From the NCBI RefSeq assembly GCF_004123795.1, contig NZ_MSSM01000030.1, positions 1 to 64,000 on the forward strand: a DNA stretch of 64,000 nucleotides, written 5' to 3'. The notes under the pieces were generated by a model. It was given only the letters and a program-made list of their open reading frames with translations. It had not been told where the DNA came from and did not search any database. Both the position numbers and the translations under genes were made by a program. Source of the stretch: Lacticaseibacillus chiayiensis. Its GTDB lineage: Bacteria > Bacillota > Bacilli > Lactobacillales > Lactobacillaceae. Below are positions 9,561 to 18,718 of the stretch, piece after piece; within the stretch, counting starts at the first letter, position 1, and the number at the start of each line of letters is the position of its first letter.

Positions 9561-10520
9561 ATGGAAATTCAATTTTTGGGTACAGGCGCCGGTTCGCCTT
9601 CCAAAGTTCGCAATGTCAGCAGTCTGGCGCTAAAACTGCTTGATGAACGCAATGAGGTTTGGCTATTTGATGTTGGTGAAGGTACTCAGCATCAGATTCT
9701 ACAAACCGCGATTAAGCCGCGAAAGATTGCCAAGGTGTTCATCACCCATTTGCATGGCGACCACATTTTCGGGTTACCGGGGTTTTTGGCGAGTCGCGCT
9801 AACCAAGGCGGCACTGATCCGCTCACAATTTACGGGCCGCCCGGGATTGAGGATTTTGTTAAAACTAGTCTGAGAGTTTCCCAGAGTCATTTGAGTTATG
9901 CCTTAAAATTTGTGTTGTTGCGGCATCCAGGAATGATTTTTGAAGATCAGACCTTTAAAGTCAGTTTCGATCGACTTGACCATCGCATCACCAGTTTTGG
10001 GTTTCGGGTTGAGGAAAAGCCACATCCGGGTGAGTTGTTGATTGATAAAGTACGTGCCGCTAGAATTCCGTCTGGACCGGTTTATGCCGAGTTAAAGGCC
10101 GGTAAACAAGTAACACTGCCTGATGGCCGGACGTTTGATGGCCATGATTTTATCGGGCCAGCGCAACCGGGACGGATCGTGACCATTTTTGGCGACACCA
10201 GAAAATGCAGCCGCTCGCTGCCGTTAGCGGCTGGCGCAGATGTTTTGGTTCACGAAAGTACTTTTGGCCCGGACGAAAGCCAGTTAGCCGAACAGTACTA
10301 TCATTCAACCAATATTCAGGCTGCAGAGTTAGCCAAGCGCGCCGGTGTCGGCAAGTTGTTGCTGAATCACATTTCTGCGCGGTATCTTGGCCCTAACGTT
10401 GCAATGTTAGAAAAAAGTGCGCGGCATATTTTTCCCAATTCGCACGTGGTGAAAGATTTTGAAGAAGTTAATATTCCGTTTGCGAGTCCCAAGTTGGCAT
10501 CGGCGGGATCTGTTCAGTAA
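9561..10520 (+). CDS. rnz: Ribonuclease Z
   Basis: Endonuclease that trims the 3' end of tRNA precursors lacking an encoded CCA. The 319-residue metallo-beta-lactamase-fold protein carries the zinc motif [13 protein letters not shown] (about 62-74), the further ligands in FGDTRKC (Asp) and LNHISARY (His), and a usual short-form length of about 310. Of two close ATG codons the second (9561) sits six bases after AGGAAG and starts the conserved [14 protein letters not shown]. It lies alone behind the terminator of the previous gene and may be transcribed with the downstream dehydrogenase. The nearby cca gene in this window supplies the next step of 3' maturation. Confidence 0.95.
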   Translation: MEIQFLGTGAGSPSKVRNVSSLALKLLDERNEVWLFDVGEGTQHQILQTAIKPRKIAKVFITHLHGDHIFGLPGFLASRANQGGTDPLTIYGPPGIEDFVKTSLRVSQSHLSYALKFVLLRHPGMIFEDQTFKVSFDRLDHRITSFGFRVEEKPHPGELLIDKVRAARIPSGPVYAELKAGKQVTLPDGRTFDGHDFIGPAQPGRIVTIFGDTRKCSRSLPLAAGADVLVHESTFGPDESQLAEQYYHSTNIQAAELAKRAGVGKLLLNHISARYLGPNVAMLEKSARHIFPNSHVVKDFEEVNIPFASPKLASAGSVQ

Positions 10521-10634
10521 ATGGATTCTGTCAGGAAACGACAATGGTGATTAGCTGAGAAGCAATACCGGATCAGAGTGGCAGTGGCTTAAGCTTAATT
10601 GGAACAGCAAAGCGTACAAGGAGGGAGCAGCATC

Positions 10635-11417
10635 GTGAAACAACACCTAACAGTAGTTATTTCTGGCGGGTCAGCCGGATTGGGTAAAGCAATTGGGTTG
10701 GAAGCCGCCAAAAAAGGGGCAACGGTGGTTTTCCTGGCACGTAGACGTGACAAGTTGCGTCAGGCTCAAGCCGAGGCAAGTTCACTTTCTGGCCGACCAG
10801 CATTTGCCTTTCCGGTTGATGTGGCCGATCCGGTTGCCATTGAAGCCGTCGTTGAGCGCATTCATGCCACAGTCGGGTTCGTTGATGTGTTAGTCAATGC
10901 GGCCGGATTTGGTCATTTTGAGAATGCGTTTGACACGGATATGCACTTGGTTGAACGCATGTTTCGCGTGAATGTTTTGGGAACCATGTACTTAACCAAG
11001 TTACTGGGACGCGATATGGCGGTTCGTGGACAGGGACACATTATTAATGTATCTTCAATGGCAGGCAAAATTGCAACGCCTAAGTCAGCCATTTATTCGG
11101 CAACAAAATTTGCGGTTTTGGGTTATAGTAACGGGTTGCGGCTTGAGCTCAAGCCATTTGGCATCAACGTCACAACGGTAAACCCGGGACCGATTGCAAC
11201 TGACTTCTTCAAATCGGCCGGGGCATTGGATTACTTAGCCAGTGTTTCATGGCTGGTATTGGATCCTGATAAGCTGGCCCGCCGAATTGTTGCGACGTTC
11301 AATCATCCGGTAAGGGAAATCAATACACCTTGGCTGATGAATCTGGGTGCTAACCTGTATACTTTATTTCCACATATTGGTGATTGGTTAGCGAGCGGTT
11401 TGCTGAACAAAAAATAA
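10635..11417 (+). CDS. Short-chain dehydrogenase/reductase (YqjQ-like)
   Basis: NAD(P)-dependent oxidoreductase of unknown substrate. The 260-residue Rossmann protein has the cofactor motif SGGSAGLGKAIG (TGxxxGxG type), NAAGFG (NNAG type), the catalytic Ser in NVSSMAGK and the YSATK catalytic pair. Start: a GTG at 10635 lies nine bases after AAGGAGGG; an in-frame ATG 12 codons upstream is less well placed. In Bacillus and lactobacilli a similar protein sits beside rnz, and the two are probably co-transcribed. A downstream membrane gene follows after 13 bases. Confidence 0.85.
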   Translation: MKQHLTVVISGGSAGLGKAIGLEAAKKGATVVFLARRRDKLRQAQAEASSLSGRPAFAFPVDVADPVAIEAVVERIHATVGFVDVLVNAAGFGHFENAFDTDMHLVERMFRVNVLGTMYLTKLLGRDMAVRGQGHIINVSSMAGKIATPKSAIYSATKFAVLGYSNGLRLELKPFGINVTTVNPGPIATDFFKSAGALDYLASVSWLVLDPDKLARRIVATFNHPVREINTPWLMNLGANLYTLFPHIGDWLASGLLNKK

Positions 11418-11430
11418 AGGGGTGGCTTGA

Positions 11431-11757
11431 ATGAAGGGTCAACAGCGATTTATTATCGGATTGGTACTTGCGTTAATTTTGATTATTTTTGCGTTACTAA
11501 ATGGTCAAGGTGTGTCGGTTAACTTTTTTGGCATTCAATTGGAGTGGCCATTGATCGTGATCATTGCAGTTTCCGTGCTAATCGGCGCTGTGGTTACTTG
11601 GTTAATTTCAACCAGTGCTGTTGCGAATGCCAAAAAGCAGATTCGTGAACTGCAGCAACGGGTCACTGAATTGACAAAGACTAACAAGGCCGAAAAGCCG
11701 GCGCCTAAACCGGTTCAGGCACCTAAAGAAGAGCCGGCTGATTCCCCCAAAAAATAA
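11431..11757 (+). CDS. LapA-like (DUF1049) small membrane protein
   Basis: A 108-residue protein with two hydrophobic segments (about 7-25 and 38-60), the pattern FALLNGQGVSVNFFG between them that is typical of the LapA/DUF1049 family, then a short predicted coiled coil (KKQIRELQQRVTELTK) and a proline/lysine-rich cytoplasmic tail. Function unknown; the Gram-negative namesakes act in envelope assembly. It is 13 bases downstream of the dehydrogenase, and a terminator follows. Confidence 0.75.
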   Translation: MKGQQRFIIGLVLALILIIFALLNGQGVSVNFFGIQLEWPLIVIIAVSVLIGAVVTWLISTSAVANAKKQIRELQQRVTELTKTNKAEKPAPKPVQAPKEEPADSPKK

Positions 11758-11762
11758 GTACG

Positions 11763-11793
11763 AAACGCGGATGATTTATTTCGCGTTTTTTTT
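11763..11793 (+). terminator. Terminator after the LapA-like gene
   Basis: AAACGCG pairs with CGCGTTT around a 12-base loop and is followed by a run of T. Confidence 0.8.
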
Positions 11794-11801
11794 GAATAAA
11801 G

Positions 11802-11831
11802 TTTGACCTTTACTGACCAATATCGTAAAGT
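11802..11831 (+). promoter_or_regulatory. clpB promoter overlapping a CtsR box
   Basis: TTTGACC-TTT-ACTGACC (11802-11818) is a near match to the heptad tandem bound by the heat-shock repressor CtsR. TTGACC inside it serves as the -35 box, with TAAAGT (11826-11831) 17 bases further as the -10. Binding here would block RNA polymerase directly. Confidence 0.7.
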
Positions 11832-11870
11832 GGATTTGAAAATAATGAATGGTCATGGAGGGATACGTGG

Positions 11871-14477
11871 ATGAATCCAGATAATTTTACTCAAGCAGTT
11901 GCTGAGGCTTTAGGCGCCGCGCAGCAAATTGCCCAAGTACGGCATCATCAAGAAATTGACATTCCGCATGTCATGAAAAGTCTGGTCCAGCCTAATCAGT
12001 TGGCTGAGCAGATTTATCGTGAAGCCGGCGTGAATATCCAAGGGCTGAACGCTGCCATTGATGCGGCGCTTGAAGCCGAGCCGGTCGTGGAAGGTGCCAG
12101 CACTTATGGTCAGAGTATGTCCCAAAATCTGGCTCAGTTACTGACAGATGCCAACACTACCAAAGATGAATTCGGTGACACTTATATTTCAACGGAGGCG
12201 CTGTTGCTCGCGCTTTATCAGCAGCGTTACAACGCGATCACGCAGTACTTACTCAACGATGCAAAAGTCGATGCCAAAAAGCTGCGACAGGTGATTGACA
12301 AGATTCGCGGCGGAGAAAAAGTAACTAGCAAGAATGCTGAAGCGAGCTACAAGAGTTTGGAGAAATACGGCACTGATCTTGTTAAAGAAGCACGCAGCGG
12401 GAAAATGGATCCGATTATTGGTAGGGATGAGGAAATTCGCGATGTGATTCGAATTCTGAGTCGTAAAACCAAGAACAATCCGGTTTTGATTGGCGAACCG
12501 GGTGTCGGGAAAACCGCGATTGTTGAGGGCTTGGCCCAACGAATCGTTAAAAATGATGTGCCTGACAACTTAAAAAATAAAACTATTATCTCTCTGGATA
12601 TGGGTAGTTTGGTTGCGGGCGCCAAATACCGCGGTGAATTTGAAGAACGGCTAAAAGCAGTATTGAAAGAAGTTAAAAAGAGTGAAGGTCAAATCATTCT
12701 TTTTATCGACGAAATTCATAACATCGTGGGTGCCGGTCGCGCTGAAGGTTCCATGGATGCCGGCAACTTGCTTAAGCCGATGCTGGCGCGTGGCGAGCTG
12801 CATCTGATCGGCGCCACAACGCTTGACGAATATCGGGAAAACATTGAAAAAGATAAAGCCTTGGAGCGGCGTTTTCAGCGGGTTCTGGTGCAGGAACCAA
12901 CCGTGGAAGACACAATCAGCATTTTGCGCGGTCTGAAGGAACGGTTCGAAATTTTTCACAAAGTACGGATTCACGACTCGGCGCTTGTGGCGGCGGCAAC
13001 CTTGTCGAACCGGTATATTACGGACCGGTTTTTACCGGATAAGGCGATCGATCTAGTTGATGAAGCGTGCGCCACCATCAATGTCGAAATGAATTCCCGC
13101 CCAACTGAACTGGATGTTGCTGAGCGCAAACAGATGCAATTGGAAATCGAGCAGCAGGCGTTGAAGAATGAAAGCGATCCGGCAAGTAAGAAGCGCTTGG
13201 CAAATGCCGATGCCGAGTTGGCCAACTTGAAGGAAAAAACCAACAAATTAAAAGCGCAGTGGGAAGCAGAAAAGAAAGATATCCGGGAACTTAACGAGAA
13301 GAAGTCAGCGATTGACAAGGCTAAACATGAGCTGGAAGATGCTCAAAGCCGTTATGATCTGGAAACTGCGGCCCGCTTACAACATGGCACGATCCCACAA
13401 CTTGAAAAAGAGTTGCAAGCCATGGAGAATAACGATCGGCCCCAGTCCTGGTTAGTGCAGGAAAGTGTGACTGAAAATGAAATTGCGGCAGTGATTTCAC
13501 GGGAAACCGGCATTCCAATTGCTAAACTGGTTGAAGGTGATCGCCAGAAGTTGCTGCATCTGGCTGATAATTTACACAAACGCGTTATCGGCCAGAACGA
13601 AGCGGTCACCGCAGTTTCCGATGCGGTTTTGCGTTCTCGTGCTGGGTTGCAGGACCCAAGCCGTCCGCTGGGCAGTTTCCTTTTCCTAGGGCCCACAGGT
13701 GTCGGGAAGACTGAACTTGCCAAAGCGTTGGCTGAGGATTTGTTCGATTCGGAAAAGCACATGGTCCGCATTGATATGTCTGAATACATGGAAAAAGCAA
13801 GTGTTTCACGGTTAGTCGGTGCCGCGCCGGGTTATGTCGGCTACGAACAGGGTGGTCAGTTAACGGAAGCGGTTCGCCGTAATCCATACACAATTGTGTT
13901 GTTGGACGAAATCGAAAAGGCCAATCCGGATGTCTTCAATATTTTATTGCAGGTGTTAGATGATGGTCGCTTAACTGACGGACAAGGCCGGACGGTTGAT
14001 TTTAAGAACACGATTATCATTATGACCTCGAATCTGGGCTCGGAGTACCTTTTGGATGGCGTTCAGGCTGATGGAACCGTCAGTCAGCAGGCGAAAGATC
14101 AAGTGCGTCAACTGGTCAACAAAGCCTTTAAACCGGAATTTCTGAACCGAATTGATGACATTATCATGTTTCACCCGCTTTCACTGGATGATGTTAAACA
14201 AATTGCTGTTAAAGATTTGCATCAGTTGGGAACCCGGTTGGCCGATCAGCAGATCACTTTGGATATTACGCCAGAAGCACAGACCTGGCTGGCAGACAAG
14301 GGCTACGATCCTGCATTCGGCGCACGGCCGCTGCAGCGTTTAATCACCAGTGCCGTTGAAACACCATTGGCCAAAGAGCTCATTCGCGGCACTATTGAAC
14401 CCGATCAGAAAGTCGTGATCACCGTTGTCGACAATCAGCTGCAATTTAAAGCCAAGCAAGTTGCAGCCAAGGCCTAA
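11871..14477 (+). CDS. clpB: ATP-dependent disaggregase ClpB
   Basis: Hexameric AAA+ chaperone that pulls proteins out of aggregates together with DnaK. The 868-residue protein has the N domain (1-145), AAA-1 with Walker A GEPGVGKT (about 204) and Walker [14 protein letters not shown], a long coiled-coil middle domain (about 400-530, rich in K/E/L), and AAA-2 with Walker A GPTGVGKT (about 605) and Walker [11 protein letters not shown]. The middle domain and full length distinguish it from ClpC/ClpA/ClpE. A probable CtsR operator overlaps the promoter, so it should be heat-inducible. The start has a GGAGGGA site. Confidence 0.97.
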   Translation: MNPDNFTQAVAEALGAAQQIAQVRHHQEIDIPHVMKSLVQPNQLAEQIYREAGVNIQGLNAAIDAALEAEPVVEGASTYGQSMSQNLAQLLTDANTTKDEFGDTYISTEALLLALYQQRYNAITQYLLNDAKVDAKKLRQVIDKIRGGEKVTSKNAEASYKSLEKYGTDLVKEARSGKMDPIIGRDEEIRDVIRILSRKTKNNPVLIGEPGVGKTAIVEGLAQRIVKNDVPDNLKNKTIISLDMGSLVAGAKYRGEFEERLKAVLKEVKKSEGQIILFIDEIHNIVGAGRAEGSMDAGNLLKPMLARGELHLIGATTLDEYRENIEKDKALERRFQRVLVQEPTVEDTISILRGLKERFEIFHKVRIHDSALVAAATLSNRYITDRFLPDKAIDLVDEACATINVEMNSRPTELDVAERKQMQLEIEQQALKNESDPASKKRLANADAELANLKEKTNKLKAQWEAEKKDIRELNEKKSAIDKAKHELEDAQSRYDLETAARLQHGTIPQLEKELQAMENNDRPQSWLVQESVTENEIAAVISRETGIPIAKLVEGDRQKLLHLADNLHKRVIGQNEAVTAVSDAVLRSRAGLQDPSRPLGSFLFLGPTGVGKTELAKALAEDLFDSEKHMVRIDMSEYMEKASVSRLVGAAPGYVGYEQGGQLTEAVRRNPYTIVLLDEIEKANPDVFNILLQVLDDGRLTDGQGRTVDFKNTIIIMTSNLGSEYLLDGVQADGTVSQQAKDQVRQLVNKAFKPEFLNRIDDIIMFHPLSLDDVKQIAVKDLHQLGTRLADQQITLDITPEAQTWLADKGYDPAFGARPLQRLITSAVETPLAKELIRGTIEPDQKVVITVVDNQLQFKAKQVAAKA

Positions 14478-14510
14478 GCTTGCAATGGCTGAATTATTCT
14501 GTAAAGACCC

Positions 14511-14539
14511 TTGCCTTGACGCCGCTTTTCATGTATGAT
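14511..14539 (+). promoter_or_regulatory. Promoter of rpmF
   Basis: TTGCCT (14511-14516) and TATGAT (14534-14539) are 17 bases apart. It leaves a leader of about 110 bases before rpmF. Confidence 0.65.
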
Positions 14540-14657
14540 TAGCGTTGCTGTGACAGAACAAGTTTCTGTCCACGCGTGATGATGATCGGACTTGCATTTT
14601 GATCATCGACCGTATAAAGTAGTTTAGAAATCTTACTAAAAAAGGGGTTTTCCGCTC

Positions 14658-14849
14658 ATGGCAGTTCCAGCACGCAGAACGTCAAAGACCAAGAAGCGTA
14701 TGCGCCGCGGTCACATTAAGTTGAATGTGCCTAACTTGCAATTCGATGCAGCAACCGGCGAATACCGCGTTTCCCACCACGTTTCACCTAAGGGTTATTA
14801 CAAGGGTGCACAAGTGGTCAAGAAGTCTGACGATAACGCAAATGCATAA
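14658..14849 (+). CDS. rpmF: 50S ribosomal protein L32
   Basis: Small basic protein of the large subunit. The 63 residues begin with the family signature [19 protein letters not shown] and continue with a KGYYKG motif. The zinc-binding cysteine pairs found in many L32 proteins are absent, so this is the cysteine-free form. An AAAAGGGG site lies ahead of the ATG. It is monocistronic, with its own promoter, a long leader and a strong terminator. Confidence 0.96.
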   Translation: MAVPARRTSKTKKRMRRGHIKLNVPNLQFDAATGEYRVSHHVSPKGYYKGAQVVKKSDDNANA

Positions 14850-14850
14850 C

Positions 14851-14885
14851 AAAAAAGCCAACACATCATCTGTGCTGGCTTTTTT
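14851..14885 (+). terminator. Terminator of rpmF
   Basis: AAAAAGCCA...CACA pairs with TGTG...TGGCTTTTT around a short loop and runs directly into T residues. Confidence 0.9.
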
Positions 14886-14888
14886 ATT

Positions 14889-15006
14889 GGGCGCGAATAG
14901 GAGCGCTTAGAAATCGGAGTGTAAGCGGCATCAGGCATGATGGTCGGTTTTTGGCCATTAAGTCCGAGGTCCTCACACGTAGATTTCTGCGACTGTAGCG
15001 CGTTAC
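14889..15006. repeat. Palindromic intergenic repeat, copy 1
   Basis: Starts a few bases after the rpmF terminator. Arm AGAAATC (14909-14915) pairs with GATTTCT (14982-14988); GTGTAAG-like and CTCACAC segments lie inside, with ATGGTC/GGCCAT near the centre and a GCGCG at each end. It shares its pattern with the elements near 24978, 38734, 48832 and 59709. The rest of the 340-base gap up to the DUF1836 gene holds only that gene's promoter. Confidence 0.75.
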
Positions 15007-15157
15007 AGAGCGAGAGAGTCAACGGAACGGAACACATGCATAGATAAGACCTTATGAATCATTAGCTCTTCAGCATCTGAATAAATATATGACGAATAGC
15101 CTGGTAGATATTCAGCTATTGAGCCGGTGAACATTTGGTTATCAAAACTAACTGTCA

Positions 15158-15166
15158 TGATATAAT
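15158..15166 (+). promoter_or_regulatory. Extended -10 promoter of the DUF1836 gene
   Basis: TGATATAAT (TG one base before a perfect TATAAT at 15161-15166) 23 bases before the start. No good -35 box at the usual distance. Confidence 0.55.
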
Positions 15167-15188
15167 GTAGCTAAAAACGAGGTGCAAT

Positions 15189-15743
15189 ATGGCTGAAAAT
15201 AAAAAATTTGCCGATTACTTGGCACAACTTCAAGGAGCGCAGTTTCCCCGCTGGGCCGATTTACCCCAATTTGATCTATACATGGATCAGGTTATTCAAT
15301 ATGTGAATGATATTGTGTCACCGCTTGGTTTTGGTGAGATCACCTCGACCATGGTGAACAACTATGTCAAAAAAGGGGTAATTAAAGCTCCCGTCAAGAA
15401 AAAATATCGTCCGGAACAATTGGCGAATATTTTAGTGATCGCTATGTTGAAACCGGTCTTTGCGCTGGACATGATTGCGAAGGGGATCCGCTTCGCCAAA
15501 GAAGGTCGGCCAGTCGCTCAAGCATATGACACCTTTATCTTGACTTTTGTCAGTGCCATTGAGCAGGCAAACTCCGATTTTAACGATGCTCTGACCATTA
15601 ATCGTGTGAATAAGCCAGACACAACGGCAACCCGGCATGCGGTGGTGACGTTGGCTATTAATGCGGTTTTGCAAAAGCTCATGGTTGAAAACATGCTGGA
15701 ACTCGAAGAAGCATCGGCGCCAAAGGAAGGGAAAAAGGCATGA
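15189..15743 (+). CDS. DUF1836 domain protein
   Basis: A 184-residue conserved protein of Firmicutes with unknown role. Recognisable family features are WADLPQFDLYMDQVIQYV, then a winged-helix-like segment ITSTMVNNYVKKGVIKAPVK followed by KKYRPEQLANILVIAMLK, which resembles a MerR-type DNA-binding fold. GAGGTG precedes the ATG. Its stop overlaps the start of the phosphoesterase gene by four bases (ATGA), so the two are probably translated together. DNA binding is an inference. Confidence 0.75.
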   Translation: MAENKKFADYLAQLQGAQFPRWADLPQFDLYMDQVIQYVNDIVSPLGFGEITSTMVNNYVKKGVIKAPVKKKYRPEQLANILVIAMLKPVFALDMIAKGIRFAKEGRPVAQAYDTFILTFVSAIEQANSDFNDALTINRVNKPDTTATRHAVVTLAINAVLQKLMVENMLELEEASAPKEGKKA

Positions 15744-17293
15744 AACTCACGATATTGTCGACTAGCGATACCCATGGTTTTGTTTTGCCGACTAATTATG
15801 TCAAACGTCAGCAGGATCTTTCTTTTTCACTTGCCAAGGCTAAGACGGTTTTGGATGCTCAAAAAGCTTCTGCTGAAGGTCCAATTTTGACCATTGAAAA
15901 TGGCGACTGGCTGCAAGGATCACCGTTAGCCTATTATGTCGCCAAAGTGAGTCAACAGCCAGAACAATTGACGCGCATTTACAATGCGGTTGGTTATGAT
16001 GCCGGCATTATCGGCAACCACGAATTTAATTATGGTGCGGACTATTTGCGGCAAGCGTTGACAACACTTAATTATCCAACGTTGAATGCGAATATTACCC
16101 GCGATGGTAAACCGACTTTTGGTGCTCCTTATCAAATTTTTGAACGGGACGGGGTCAAAATTGCTGTTCTCGGCTTGACAACTTCCTATATCCCGCACTG
16201 GGAGTCACCTAAAAATATTGCTGGGCTTCAGTTTCAAGATGTTATCGCAACGGCGAAGTATTATGTATCTCGTCTCCGCCAAAAAGCGGATGTTGTCATT
16301 GTGGCTTATCATGGCGGTTTTGAACGGGATTTAAAAACAGGGCAGCCCACCGAGCGCTTGACCGGTGAAAATGTGGGTTATGCTTTGACTCAAATCCCAG
16401 GAATTGATGCGTTGATCACTGGGCATCAGCACCGGCAATTGGCCGCGACGGTAAATGGGGTTCCGATCACGCAACCAGGTTATCGCGGCGAAGCAGTCGG
16501 TAAAATCACTTTAACCCTGACGCCAACTGCAACCGGCTATCGGGTAGCAGATGGTAAGGCGGTTCTGGTTAAAACCGGCGCGTCGACTGCCAGTGAAGCC
16601 ATTGTGAACATTGCCCAGCCACTCAACCAAGTTGTCGAGACTTGGCTTGATCAACCGCTGGCAAGCGTCAAAGGTGACATGCGAATTCGGGATCCGTTTG
16701 CGGCGCGGGTGTATGAAACACCTTATATCGAGTTTATTCAACGGGTGCAAATGGCCAGTACTGGCGCCGATATTTCCGGTACCGCCTTGTTTAATAACGA
16801 AGGCCGTGGTTTTGGCGCGACCATTACGATGCGCGATGTCGTGACCAATTATATTTATCCTAATACACTGGCTGTCTTGCGATTGACCGGTGCGGATCTT
16901 AAAGCCGCATTAGAACAGTGTGCAACGTATTTTTCACTGACTGCTGATGGTCAGTTGACGGTTACACCACGTTTTGAGCGACCTAAACCGCAACACTATA
17001 ACTACGATATGTATCAAGGCATCGATTATACGTTGGACATTCGGCAGCCGGTCGGGCAACGGGTAACCAACCTAGCCTACCACGGGCAGCCGGTGACAGA
17101 AGAGCAAACTTATGATGTTGCCGTTAACCAATACCGGGCAGCCGGTGGTGGTAACTTTGCGATGTTTGGGCCGGAGAAGATCATTCGCGAAAATCAAAAA
17201 GATATGACCGAGTTGATTGCTGACTATTTGAAGGCTCATCCTGTTTTAGAAGCAGAGGCAGATCATAATTTTAGCGTCTTGCCGTCAATGTGA
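15740..17293 (+). CDS. 5'-nucleotidase/2',3'-cyclic phosphodiesterase family metallophosphoesterase
   Basis: Two-metal phosphoesterase of the UshA/CpdB family. The 517 residues carry the metal motifs TSDTHG (about 10-15), NGDWLQG, IGNHEFNYG, AYHGGFERD and ITGHQHR, followed by a C-terminal 5'-nucleotidase domain with YRAAGGGNFAMF near the end. There is no signal peptide and no cell-wall anchor, so unlike many relatives it appears to be cytoplasmic, as in YunD-type proteins. Substrate not determined from sequence: nucleotides or cyclic nucleotides are likely. It overlaps the DUF1836 gene by four bases. Confidence 0.85.
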   Translation: MKLTILSTSDTHGFVLPTNYVKRQQDLSFSLAKAKTVLDAQKASAEGPILTIENGDWLQGSPLAYYVAKVSQQPEQLTRIYNAVGYDAGIIGNHEFNYGADYLRQALTTLNYPTLNANITRDGKPTFGAPYQIFERDGVKIAVLGLTTSYIPHWESPKNIAGLQFQDVIATAKYYVSRLRQKADVVIVAYHGGFERDLKTGQPTERLTGENVGYALTQIPGIDALITGHQHRQLAATVNGVPITQPGYRGEAVGKITLTLTPTATGYRVADGKAVLVKTGASTASEAIVNIAQPLNQVVETWLDQPLASVKGDMRIRDPFAARVYETPYIEFIQRVQMASTGADISGTALFNNEGRGFGATITMRDVVTNYIYPNTLAVLRLTGADLKAALEQCATYFSLTADGQLTVTPRFERPKPQHYNYDMYQGIDYTLDIRQPVGQRVTNLAYHGQPVTEEQTYDVAVNQYRAAGGGNFAMFGPEKIIRENQKDMTELIADYLKAHPVLEAEADHNFSVLPSM

Positions 17294-17383
17294 CACTGAG
17301 TCATATTGTACTTGTCAAGTGCGCTGTGAACGCTTATGCTGATGGACGTCATCAATGAGATCAAGTGAAGGGAATGTTCCGTC

Positions 17384-18244
17384 ATGAAGTTTTGGAAATA
17401 CGGTCTGATTGGTCTATTGGCATTATTGTTGGTAGGCTGCGGGCAACAGTTAAGCACCACAAAAGCAACTTACGGTCGCGATGGTCTGGTTGCAACGGTC
17501 AAGGGAAATGCCAGCGGCGTCAAACGTGTCAGTTACACCAGTGACGCTGGTAAAGGAAGCGTGCCGGTTAACAGTGGCACGTTTGTCATCGATGTACCGA
17601 TCACCGATAAGGCACAAAAGGTTAACCTCAAGGCGGGTTCGCTCAAAACCGATGTGACTGTCAAAGCAGGCAAATCATTAGGAAATTACGCCGATATTGC
17701 AACCAAATTTAATCAAATGCTGGCAGTTTCAAGTCTTTCAAAAGCTGATCAAGCTAAACTGAAACAGGGTCAGGCAGCGGCGTCTGCGCTACAAAAAAAT
17801 GCTGCTGGCATGACCCTTGCAGAAAAAATGGCAGCTGGTCAACAGGCTCAGACACTTAAGAAGCTGATGGCACAGGCAACGGCCAATACAAAGGAAAATC
17901 AACTGCCGACAACGGTCAAAACTGGCATTCAGTCAATCTTAAAAACCGCTGATATCAATTATCGCGCGAGTGTTGCGCATGGCAAAGCAATGGGGTTTGC
18001 TGTGATTGTGCCGTTATCGGTTCTCAAAAACAACAAGAAGATGCAAGCCTTCGCAACTGATTTCGGGCTCCTAAGTACGGCGGTTGGTGCCAATGCCAAA
18101 ACAGTTTTCTCGCACTTCAAGAAACTGACAAAAGATGCCAAATCTAAGAACAACGCTACGACGATTAGTACGATTAAGAGCAACGGTGTGCATTTTGACG
18201 TCGGCTACTCAACCACCGCTTTGTACCTTTACGTCACAAAGTAG
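17384..18244 (+). CDS. Predicted lipoprotein
   Basis: A 286-residue exported protein with a lipobox LLLVGCG (Cys about residue 20) after a short hydrophobic signal. The mature part starts with a beta-rich region (residues 25-90) reminiscent of small Ig-like additional domains, followed by an alanine/lysine/glutamine-rich helical region. No catalytic motif was recognised and function is unknown. GAAGGG precedes the ATG. It is 90 bases after the phosphoesterase and ends in a perfect-stem terminator. Confidence 0.75.
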   Translation: MKFWKYGLIGLLALLLVGCGQQLSTTKATYGRDGLVATVKGNASGVKRVSYTSDAGKGSVPVNSGTFVIDVPITDKAQKVNLKAGSLKTDVTVKAGKSLGNYADIATKFNQMLAVSSLSKADQAKLKQGQAAASALQKNAAGMTLAEKMAAGQQAQTLKKLMAQATANTKENQLPTTVKTGIQSILKTADINYRASVAHGKAMGFAVIVPLSVLKNNKKMQAFATDFGLLSTAVGANAKTVFSHFKKLTKDAKSKNNATTISTIKSNGVHFDVGYSTTALYLYVTK

Positions 18245-18331
18245 TCCAACCGAAACCGTTGAATGGCTGGTTTCACTCACACTGATCATGTAGTTTGGGA
18301 TTTAATTGAACATCGAAATTTAGCGATCATG

Positions 18332-18385
18332 AAAATAGCACCTGAAGGCAGCCAAGGCGAAGGCGGTCTTCAGGTGCTATTTTTA
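18332..18385. terminator. Bidirectional terminator, 16-bp perfect stem
   Basis: AAAATAGCACCTGAAG pairs perfectly with CTTCAGGTGCTATTTT. It lies between converging genes and has A and T runs on the correct sides for both. Confidence 0.9.
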
Positions 18386-18428
18386 AGGATGGCGATCTAT
18401 CAAGCGTGTTTAATTGGCACGTTGTAAG

Positions 18429-18623
18429 TTAATGTTCCGGTTTTCCTGTTGATTTGGCAAAGTGCTGCATAACCGGCGGGAAGAAAAATAAAATCACGAC
18501 AAAAATAACGCTAACGATCGCACTTGTTTTAGGATCGTAACTGCTGCCGTTCAAGGCGCCAATCAAGAAGCCAACAACTTGGCCGAGGATCACACCCCAA
18601 ACAATGGTAGGTAGATACCGCAT
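18429..18623 (-). CDS. Small DUF2929 (YjzD-like) membrane protein
   Basis: A 64-residue protein with two hydrophobic segments around a short loop (MRYLPTIVWGVILGQVVG and the later IVSVIFVVILFFFPP). The start at 18623 is chosen because AGAGGG lies just before it; an upstream in-frame ATG eight codons earlier has no such site. It is divergent from dnaE, an arrangement common in lactobacilli. Function unknown. Confidence 0.7.
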   Translation of the reverse strand: MRYLPTIVWGVILGQVVGFLIGALNGSSYDPKTSAIVSVIFVVILFFFPPVMQHFAKSTGKPEH

Positions 18624-18718
18624 GAAATCCCTCTTTTCTTTCGTCATCTTACCACGACTCTTGATGAAATCAACTGAAATTATGACAATTTCCAGTATAA
18701 TAGGGGTGAGGTGGCAAG

